Below are positions 6,738 through 11,357 of a stretch of 11,357 nucleotides of DNA, in pieces. Every line of letters starts with the position of its first letter. Within the stretch, counting starts at the first letter, position 1. Below the pieces are notes generated by a model, which saw only the letters and a list, made by a program, of their open reading frames with translations, was not told the origin of the DNA and ran no database searches. The stretch is from an uncultured Bacilli bacterium. Its GTDB lineage: Bacteria > Bacillota_I > Bacilli_A > RF39 > UBA660. The DNA is taken from assembly GCA_904502155.1 (NCBI GenBank), contig CAJGDV010000032.1:1-11357 (forward strand), given 5' to 3'. The position numbers and the translations under genes were made by a program.

Positions 6738-7862
6738 ATGAGATATTTACGCTATCAAGTAGTAGATAATAAAACATTTAAATATTTATATGAAGACGAT
6801 TTTAATAATCGTCACATTGAAGAAATACCTGTAAGAATAAATGGGGAGATTAATCCAAGAGCACTAGAAATAGTAGAATTAGTTAAACAAGAGGTAGAAA
6901 AAGAAAAAAACAAACCTGAAGTAAAGGTTGAATCTAAAAAGGAACCTAAGGTTGAGGTAAAAAAAGAAGAACCTAAAGTTGAACCTAAAAAGGAAGAACC
7001 TAAAAAAGAAGAACCTAAAAATCCAAATAAACATAAAGTTGTAAAATTTAAACCAGGCAAAAAGAAAATGAATAACAAAAGAAAAAGATATTTAAAAATG
7101 GCAATTGTAGCATTAACAGCTGCAACATTAGCATTTAAAATATCTACACACAAGGAAACAAAACAAGAAATTCCTGTAACAAATGAAATTGTTTATCAAA
7201 ATGATGTAGTAGTAGATGGATATACTGAATATCATGGTTCTGTTATAACAGAAGATGATTTAATAAACGCATCAGCTACATTTATTGAAGAATGTAATGA
7301 AATAGGGATAAATATTTCAAATGGAGATGCATTTTATTTTATTGTAATGCTTAATATTGAACCATTAAGATATTCTAACCCAGGATTATTAGATACAATT
7401 CTAAGCCAAAATGATTATCAAATGATTAAAAATTCAAGTGATTATGTATTAGGCCAATTAGCATCTGCTTCAATAAATAATGGTTATTCAATTAATTTAA
7501 GTGCCTTTATGTTTGATAATAATGATGCAGCAATCTATGATTCTGTAAAAAATGCTGAATCACTTTTAAAAGATGCTGTTATGAATAATGAATATGAAGA
7601 AATTCAAGGTATTATAGGATATCATTATTATCAACCAATGCAATTAAACAATAAACACTTTATTTCGGCTAATGGTGATTATATAGAACATAAACCATCA
7701 GCAGGTGTTAGATATGTTCTAGAAGATTATGATTCTGTAATAATTAGAGATATTGCTAAAGATAATATGGATGAAATGTTTGAAAATGAATTATTAAATT
7801 TCCAAGGTAATCCTGGTACAGAACATGAATTAGAAGAAATAGTAAATAATAGAGTAAAATAA
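6738..7862 (+). CDS. Single-pass membrane protein with Lys/Glu/Pro-rich cytoplasmic linker, function unknown
   Basis: I do not recognise this protein (374 residues from ATG 6738). It has a small N-terminal region (1-57, MRYLRYQVVDNKTFKYLY...), a repetitive Lys/Glu/Pro linker at about 59-96 with KKEEP and PKVE units, a basic KKKMNNKRKR stretch, one short hydrophobic helix (about 119-135), and a 240-residue C-terminal part rich in Asn, Asp and Tyr. The positive-inside rule places the linker in the cytoplasm and the C-terminal part outside. No catalytic motif is visible. The start is ambiguous: ATG 6729 overlaps the upstream TGA (ATGA) with AGG at 6721-6723, whereas ATG 6738 has AAAGGA (6725-6729... 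overlapping the upstream stop) at better spacing; I prefer 6738. It closes the operon that begins at 4815 and may anchor or recruit the upstream enzymes, which is inference. It ends at a bidirectional terminator. Confidence 0.75.
   Translation: MRYLRYQVVDNKTFKYLYEDDFNNRHIEEIPVRINGEINPRALEIVELVKQEVEKEKNKPEVKVESKKEPKVEVKKEEPKVEPKKEEPKKEEPKNPNKHKVVKFKPGKKKMNNKRKRYLKMAIVALTAATLAFKISTHKETKQEIPVTNEIVYQNDVVVDGYTEYHGSVITEDDLINASATFIEECNEIGINISNGDAFYFIVMLNIEPLRYSNPGLLDTILSQNDYQMIKNSSDYVLGQLASASINNGYSINLSAFMFDNNDAAIYDSVKNAESLLKDAVMNNEYEEIQGIIGYHYYQPMQLNNKHFISANGDYIEHKPSAGVRYVLEDYDSVIIRDIAKDNMDEMFENELLNFQGNPGTEHELEEIVNNRVK
6915..7023 (+). repeat. Degenerate Lys/Glu/Pro codon repeat
   Basis: Imperfect tandem units encode KPEVK, KEPKVE and KKEEP pentads within the membrane-protein gene. 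Bases 6996-7021 are identical to 3379-3404 in mscL (26 bases). The composition is biased toward AAA, GAA and CCT codons, so convergence is possible as well as copying. Confidence 0.7.
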
Positions 7863-7888
7863 AAAAACTAGAATAATCTAGTTTTTTT
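7861..7888. terminator. Bidirectional terminator between convergent genes
   Basis: The stem ACTAGA (7867-7872) with TCTAGT (7877-7882) has an ATAA loop. It is flanked by an A-run on the left and a T-run on the right, which extend the stem and serve as the T-tract for either strand. It covers the 3' ends of both the 6738 gene and glmS, whose stop begins at 7890 on the minus strand. Confidence 0.85.
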
Positions 7889-9699
7889 TATTCAACAGTC
7901 ACAGACTTAGCTAAATTTTTTGGTTTATCAATATCACAGCCTCTTAATTTGGCAATTTCGTAAGATAACATTTGAAGTGGTATTACAGTAAGCATTGGTT
8001 TAATTAATTTATTAGCATCAGGAACTAAAATTAATTCATCATAAAAGTCCCCGCTAATATTAATATTTTCACTAGCTACTAAAATAACTTTAGCACCACG
8101 AGCTTTAACTTCTTTTATATTACTAATAGTTTTTTCTGCTATTTTTTCTTCTGTTACAAGAGCAATAACTGGAGTACCTTCTTCAATTAAACTAATTGTT
8201 CCGTGTTTTAATTCTCCAGCTGCATATGCTTGTGAATTAATGTATGATATTTCTTTTAATTTTAAACTTCCTTCCATAGATAGGGCATAGTCAATATCTC
8301 TACCTATAAAGAAAATACTATCATGATCATAAATTTTTTCTGCTATTTCTTTATAATGTTCTCTTTCATTTAATACAGATTGCATTTGTGTTGGCAATGC
8401 TCTGATTCCTTTTAATACTTCTAATACTTCTTCTTGTTTCATTGTTTTATTATTAGCTATATTAAGTGCAATTAAAGAAAGTAGGGCAATTTGACTTGAA
8501 TAAGCCTTAGTTGTTGCAACAGCAATTTCAGCCCCAGCTTTAGTATATAAAACTTGATGAGCAGCTCTAGCAATACTACTTTCAACAACATTTATAATAC
8601 CTAATGTATCACTACCATGTTCTTTAGCAATTTTTAATGCAGCTAATGTATCTGCAGTTTCTCCAGATTGAGATACTACAATAACTAAAGTTTCTTCATC
8701 TAAAAATAATTTTTTATAACGATATTCACTAGCAATATCAACAGTTACTGGAACATTAGCAAATTCTTCAATTAAAGTTTTACCAACTAAACCAGCATGA
8801 TATGCACTACCACATGCTACAATATCAATTTTTTTGTATTTACTAAAATCAGGCATATTATCAACTAATGAATCAACACCTTTTTCAATATAAGGTAATG
8901 TTGTTGCTTTAATAACTTCAGGTTGTTCATAAATTTCTTTAAGCATAAAATGGTCATAACCATTTTTCTCAACAGCATTAGAATCACCTTTAAATTCTTT
9001 AACTTCAACTTTTCTTAAATCAGCATTTTCATCATAAACAAGAATTTTATCCGCACTAATTTTAGCAAATTCGCCGTCGTTTAAAACAATATACTTATTA
9101 GTATATTTTAAAATAGCAGGAACATCAGAAGCAATATAATTTTCATTATCACCACAAGCAATAATTAAAGGACTATCTTTTTTAACAGCATATAAATGAT
9201 TATAATCATCATCAACAATAATTCCTAAAGCATAAGCTCCACGAGCTTTCTCTCTAAAAATAGCAATAGTTTGTTCTATACTATTAGTTTCACTATAAAT
9301 GTAATCAAGTAAAGCACAAGCTACTTCAGTATCTGTACTAGATTTAAATTCATATCCTTTTTCTATTAATTCTTCTTTAAGCTCACTATAATTTTCAATA
9401 ATACCATTATGAACAATTGAAATTTTACCAACTTTATGAGGATGACTATTAACATAGTTAGGTTCCCCATGAGTAGCCCATCTCGTATGTCCTATACCTA
9501 AATTAGATTTATCATTAAAATCTAATTTTTCTTTTAAATTGGCAATTTTGCCTTTTTCTTTTTCTATATTTAATAAACCGTCTTTAACATAAGCTATACC
9601 TGCTGAATCATATCCTCTATATTCAAGTCTTAGTAAGCCTTCAATAATAACATCTAAAGCATTATTTTTTTTACCTACATATCCTATGATTCCACACAT
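7888..9699 (-). CDS. glmS: Glutamine-fructose-6-phosphate aminotransferase (isomerizing)
   Basis: GlmS converts fructose-6-phosphate and glutamine to glucosamine-6-phosphate and glutamate, the committed step toward UDP-GlcNAc for peptidoglycan. At 603 residues it is full length. The N-terminal glutaminase domain begins MCGIIGYVG, with Cys2 exposed as nucleophile after Met removal, and has HTRWATHG (His71, Arg73) and HNGIIENY (Asn98, Gly99). Two SIS sugar-isomerase domains follow, with VACGSAYHAG, VSQSGETADT, ATTKAYSSQ and the AAGELKHG loop. The C-terminus GCDIDKPKNLAKSVTVE is the conserved lid tail that closes over the sugar site. AAAGGAG (complement of about 9708-9714) sets the start. It is transcribed alone, opposite to its neighbours, from a consensus promoter at 9902-9931, and its leader holds a glmS ribozyme, so expression should fall when glucosamine-6-phosphate accumulates. 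Confidence 0.98.
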   Translation of the reverse strand: MCGIIGYVGKKNNALDVIIEGLLRLEYRGYDSAGIAYVKDGLLNIEKEKGKIANLKEKLDFNDKSNLGIGHTRWATHGEPNYVNSHPHKVGKISIVHNGIIENYSELKEELIEKGYEFKSSTDTEVACALLDYIYSETNSIEQTIAIFREKARGAYALGIIVDDDYNHLYAVKKDSPLIIACGDNENYIASDVPAILKYTNKYIVLNDGEFAKISADKILVYDENADLRKVEVKEFKGDSNAVEKNGYDHFMLKEIYEQPEVIKATTLPYIEKGVDSLVDNMPDFSKYKKIDIVACGSAYHAGLVGKTLIEEFANVPVTVDIASEYRYKKLFLDEETLVIVVSQSGETADTLAALKIAKEHGSDTLGIINVVESSIARAAHQVLYTKAGAEIAVATTKAYSSQIALLSLIALNIANNKTMKQEEVLEVLKGIRALPTQMQSVLNEREHYKEIAEKIYDHDSIFFIGRDIDYALSMEGSLKLKEISYINSQAYAAGELKHGTISLIEEGTPVIALVTEEKIAEKTISNIKEVKARGAKVILVASENINISGDFYDELILVPDANKLIKPMLTVIPLQMLSYEIAKLRGCDIDKPKNLAKSVTVE

Positions 9700-9780
9700 A
9701 TATATAACTCCTTTTCTAAATAAAAGAATAATATATAATTTTGTTATAATCTTGATTTTATTTTTTATTTATATATTTAA

Positions 9781-9858
9781 CGAACTCTTTAAATCCGTAG
9801 CAGTACCCGCCGAAATTTCGATAACTGCTATCCTCGTCACCCCTTAGGGTCTGGCGCT
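9781..9858 (-). ncRNA. glmS ribozyme (glucosamine-6-phosphate-dependent self-cleaving riboswitch)
   Basis: Read on the minus strand, the leader contains the signature blocks of the glmS ribozyme in order: AGCGCCAGA at the cleavage site, GUGACGAGG (GACGAGG = 9832-9838), UUAUCG, and UUCGGCGG (9807-9814). Supporting helices are ACCC/GGGU (9847-9850 with 9839-9842), UAGCAGU (9824-9830) with ACUGCUA (9798-9804), seven perfect pairs, and CGGAUU (9792-9797) with AGUUCG (9781-9786). GCGCC can pair with the GGCGG block as in the known P2.2. By homology, cleavage falls between A at 9858 and G at 9857. In this class glucosamine-6-phosphate is the cofactor for cleavage and the cut mRNA is degraded. This copy is short: the hairpin after the cleavage site is only 4 bp, and I see no extra 3' pseudoknot domain (P3/P4 of longer examples). 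Confidence 0.95.
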
Positions 9859-9901
9859 AGATATTTTTATAATCCTCCTCTTTTAAAATATCTTTAACAT
9901 T

Positions 9902-9931
9902 ATTATATTCATAAAGAAACCATGATGTCAA
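9902..9931 (-). promoter_or_regulatory. glmS promoter
   Basis: On the minus strand, TTGACA (9926-9931) and TATAAT (9902-9907) are both perfect consensus boxes separated by 18 bp. Transcription should begin near 9895, leaving about 37 nt before the ribozyme cleavage site. Confidence 0.88.
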
Positions 9932-9962
9932 TAAACTTTACAAAACTAGACAATCTATTCAT

Positions 9963-9991
9963 TTGACAAAATAGCAGTATCATGCTATTAT
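9963..9991 (+). promoter_or_regulatory. Promoter of the 58-residue protein gene, with embedded inverted repeat
   Basis: TTGACA (9963-9968), a 17-bp spacer and TATTAT (9986-9991) with an upstream TG (9983-9984) form a strong extended -10 promoter. The spacer and -10 hold a perfect inverted repeat, AATAGCA (9970-9976), GTATCA, TGCTATT (9983-9989), in the position of a repressor operator. The promoter is divergent from that of glmS, with 31 bp between the two -35 boxes. Confidence 0.8.
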
Positions 9992-10015
9992 ATTTGTGGA
10001 TTTGGAGGAATTCAC

Positions 10016-10192
10016 ATGGAATCGTCCCATAGGGATATATTTAGTTTAATATTAACATTATTTGCTGTATTAAGTTTAATGTTTGCAAGTTTTATTTGCC
10101 AAGATGGTAGTTTAAAATCAATTGTTTATGCATTAATCGTATGTAGTTTAATAATAGTTAAAGACAATATAAAAGAAATAAAAAATAAATAG
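10016..10192 (+). CDS. Small two-helix membrane protein (58 residues), function unknown
   Basis: This short gene is supported by a consensus promoter (9963-9991), a TTGGAGG ribosome site at about 10002-10008 placed 7-8 bases before the ATG, and a hairpin terminator that starts in its TAG stop. The product begins MESSHRDIF and has two hydrophobic helices, roughly residues 8-28 (ending SFIC) and 33-49, joined by a short QDGSLK turn. It ends in a basic tail, KDNIKEIKNK. Both termini are probably cytoplasmic. There is no lipobox or cleavable signal peptide that I can defend, and I do not recognise a family. The strong expression signals argue against a chance frame. Small two-helix proteins can be regulators of membrane partners, toxins of type I systems or stress proteins; no antitoxin RNA signal is evident. 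Its job is unknown. Confidence 0.75.
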   Translation: MESSHRDIFSLILTLFAVLSLMFASFICQDGSLKSIVYALIVCSLIIVKDNIKEIKNK

Positions 10193-10212
10193 AGCCAAAT
10201 AGCTCTTTTTTT
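10191..10212 (+). terminator. Rho-independent terminator after the 58-residue protein gene
   Basis: A 5-bp stem, AGAGC (10191-10195) with GCTCT (10202-10206), has a 6-base CAAATA loop and a run of seven T (10206-10212). The stem overlaps the TAG stop, and the T-run merges into the next extended -10 element. Confidence 0.8.
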
Positions 10213-10220
10213 GTTATACT
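10212..10220 (+). promoter_or_regulatory. Extended -10 promoter for the HNH-like gene
   Basis: TGTTATACT is a TGN extended -10 with hexamer TATACT (10215-10220), abutting the terminator T-tract. The -35 position (10192-10197, GAGCCA) is a poor match inside the hairpin. AGGAG at 10227-10231 follows, 10 bases before the ATG at 10242. Confidence 0.65.
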
Positions 10221-10241
10221 ATAAGTAGGAGATGTATACTT

Positions 10242-10640
10242 ATGAAAAAAATAACAAAAGAAATGATACACATTTTTAACATGACAGATTTTGATTGGAT
10301 GGGGTATGAACTTACAAAAGAAGCTAACTATTTTACTTTTCATCATATTATAAAAAAAGAACATGGTGGAAAAGAAAAAATTAATAATGGGGCTATTTTA
10401 ATCGGTAATAGTGCTCATAATTATTTACATATTATAGAATCAAGAGAATTAGATATGTATGTTTATATTAATAAAATATTAAAAGAAGTAAATAATCAAA
10501 GACACTTACCAACTAAAGAACAATTATTAAAAATATATGATTGTTTGGAAAAGTTTGAAAGAGATCATTCTGGAGATGTTAATAGAAATGGTGATCCATT
10601 AATTAAGGAAAGATACACAAAAAGGATTATTTTAAAATAA
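10242..10640 (+). CDS. HNH-like (beta-beta-alpha metal) domain protein
   Basis: The 132-residue protein has an HNH-type core: FTFHHIIKKEHGG (His34, His35), then INNGAIL with Asn49, then NSAHNYLHIIE with His59 and His63. This matches a widespread Firmicutes family of small HNH-like proteins with the same FHHxI...NGAIL...AHxYLHxIE layout. No zinc-binding Cys pairs are present. The C-terminal half is helical (LKEVNNQRHLPTKEQLL, CLEKFERDH) and ends in the basic KERYTKRIILK. HNH domains nick or cut nucleic acid, but activity for this family is not established to my knowledge. The gene has its own promoter, and its stop lies inside a 26-bp perfect palindrome. No restriction, phage or methylase gene adjoins it, so a defence role is not supported by context. 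Confidence 0.72.
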   Translation: MKKITKEMIHIFNMTDFDWMGYELTKEANYFTFHHIIKKEHGGKEKINNGAILIGNSAHNYLHIIESRELDMYVYINKILKEVNNQRHLPTKEQLLKIYDCLEKFERDHSGDVNRNGDPLIKERYTKRIILK

Positions 10641-10650
10641 TCCTTTCTTA
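10621..10650. terminator. 26-bp perfect palindrome ending the HNH-like gene, probable weak terminator
   Basis: AAAGGATTATTTT (10621-10633) is followed directly by its exact complement (10634-10646). It includes the last codons and the TAA stop of the HNH-like gene. The trailing sequence on the plus strand is only TTTCTTAA, so termination may be partial and the ABC gene may be reached by read-through. The middle can form only a few-base loop by leaving central A/T pairs open. Confidence 0.6.
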
Positions 10651-10665
10651 ATGTAAGGAGGATAT

Positions 10666-11357
10666 ATGATAAAATTAAAAAATGTTTCTAAATATTATTA
10701 TGGAAAAAAAGTTGTAACAACTGGTTTTTCTAAAATTAATTTAGAACTTAATATTAATGAATTTGTTGTAATAACAGGTGAATCTGGTTCAGGGAAATCA
10801 ACCTTATTAAATGTTATAAGTGGTATGGATGCATACGAAGATGGAGAAATGTATATTAATGGTAAAGAAACAAGCCATTATACTGAACAAGACTATGAAA
10901 ACTACCGAAGAAAATATATTGGAATAATATTCCAAAACTTTAATCTTATAAATAGTTATACTGTATATCAAAATATTGAATTAGTTTTAATGCTTAATGG
11001 TGATAAAAAGAAAAAAGAAAAAATATTAAAACTAATTGATCAAGTAGGTTTAACAAAATATAAAAATACAAAAGTTTCCAAATTATCTGGAGGACAAAAA
11101 CAAAGAGTAGCTATAGCAAGAGCCCTTGCTAAAGATACACCAGTAATAATAGCTGATGAACCTACTGGAAATTTGGATAGTAAATCTGCTAATGAAGTTA
11201 TGAAATTATTAAAAGATATTTCAAAAGATAAATTGGTTATTGTTGTAACTCATAATTATGAACAAGTAGAAAAATATGCAACACGAAGAATTAAAATGCA
11301 TGATGGTAAAATATTTGAAGATGTTAAATTACAAGAAATACCTGAAGAAGGTCAAAC
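10666..11357 (+). CDS. ABC transporter ATP-binding protein (MacB/LolD/BceA-like), 3' partial
   Basis: The frame is open from ATG 10666 to the window end (230 codons). It contains a complete ATPase core: Walker A GESGSGKST (38-46), Q-loop FQNFNL (Gln90), signature LSGGQKQR (140-147), Walker B VIIADEPTGNLD (Asp164, Glu165), and H-loop THN with His196. The DEPTGNLD form and short N-terminus place it in the MacB/LolD/BceA group, which works with FtsX-like permeases in lipoprotein handling, peptide export or antimicrobial-peptide resistance. AAGGAGG (10655-10661) sets the start at a short 4-base spacing. The core is essentially finished at about residue 220, yet the frame continues (KLQEIPEEGQ) with no stop. 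It could end just outside the window or be fused to a permease domain. No promoter is seen after the palindrome at 10621, so it may share the HNH transcript. Confidence 0.92.
   Translation, partial: MIKLKNVSKYYYGKKVVTTGFSKINLELNINEFVVITGESGSGKSTLLNVISGMDAYEDGEMYINGKETSHYTEQDYENYRRKYIGIIFQNFNLINSYTVYQNIELVLMLNGDKKKKEKILKLIDQVGLTKYKNTKVSKLSGGQKQRVAIARALAKDTPVIIADEPTGNLDSKSANEVMKLLKDISKDKLVIVVTHNYEQVEKYATRRIKMHDGKIFEDVKLQEIPEEGQ

Noticed and set aside
6812..7153. Long antisense frame opposite the Lys/Glu/Pro-rich region, giving a Phe/Leu/Ser-rich protein
   Set aside because: It is the complement of the repeat-coding stretch, has no ribosome site, and its composition is explained by AAA/GAA codons on the other strand.
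9742..9750. Plus-strand TGTTATAAT in the glmS leader, a possible antisense promoter over the ribozyme
   Set aside because: The match is perfect, but the DNA is almost pure A/T, no -35 is present at usual spacing, and the downstream gene already has a better promoter. An antisense RNA cannot be excluded.
9947..9957. Short inverted repeat TAGA-CAA-TCTA between the divergent promoters
   Set aside because: Four-base arms in AT-rich DNA are expected by chance.
10158..10364. Antisense frame across the start of the HNH-like gene
   Set aside because: It crosses a terminator, a promoter and the HNH-like coding region; it is a low-complexity Phe/Tyr-rich shadow.
1..11357. TGA-as-Trp code of Mycoplasma type
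   Set aside because: Genes with clear family ends terminate at TGA (1602-1604, 6730-6732), and Trp is encoded by TGG throughout.
1..11357. CRISPR array, tRNA, rRNA, insertion sequence or phage integration signs
   Set aside because: I saw no spaced direct repeats, cloverleaf, transposase or integrase motifs, or terminal inverted repeats anywhere in the window.

Overview
The window is a compact, very AT-rich, gene-dense piece of a bacterial chromosome. Reading frames end at TAA, TAG and TGA (for example TGA at 1602-1604 and 6730-6732), and Trp is encoded by TGG, so this is the standard bacterial code and not a Mycoplasma-type code. Strong GGAGG-type ribosome sites, TTGACA/TATAAT promoters, a glmS ribozyme and a Firmicutes-type DAP decarboxylase suggest a low-GC Bacillota. 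A small-genome gut lineage of the Bacilli (RF39-like or a relative) fits, but that is inference from style and not from a marker gene.

Layout. (1) 2-529: 3' part of a Maf-family nucleotide pyrophosphatase, cut by the window edge. (2) 582-3024: three overlapping genes: a SWIM zinc-finger protein, a short CNNM/CBS membrane protein and a 4-helix membrane protein. (3) 3055-3480: mscL. (4) 3522-4763: lysA-type PLP decarboxylase. (5) 4815-7862: three tightly coupled genes: a small zinc-dependent phospholipase C-like protein, a fused LdcB/VanY-like carboxypeptidase plus class I glutamine-amidotransferase-like (peptidase C26) protein, and a one-helix membrane protein with a Lys/Glu/Pro linker. (6) 7888-9699 on the minus strand: glmS, with a compact glmS ribozyme in its leader at 9781-9858 and a consensus promoter at 9902-9931. 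(7) Divergent from glmS, a promoter with an embedded inverted repeat precedes a 58-residue two-helix protein (10016-10192), then an HNH-like protein (10242-10640) and an ABC ATPase (10666 to the window end).

How it fits together. Several genes touch the cell envelope: glmS makes glucosamine-6-phosphate for peptidoglycan, the fusion protein has two domains that could cut peptidoglycan stem peptides, lysA uses meso-DAP, and mscL and the CNNM protein are membrane transport proteins. The most unusual gene is the carboxypeptidase/C26 fusion. The most striking regulatory feature is a repeated module in which stop codon, terminator hairpin, T-tract, extended -10 promoter and ribosome site are packed into about 50 bp (529-582, 4763-4815, 10192-10242).
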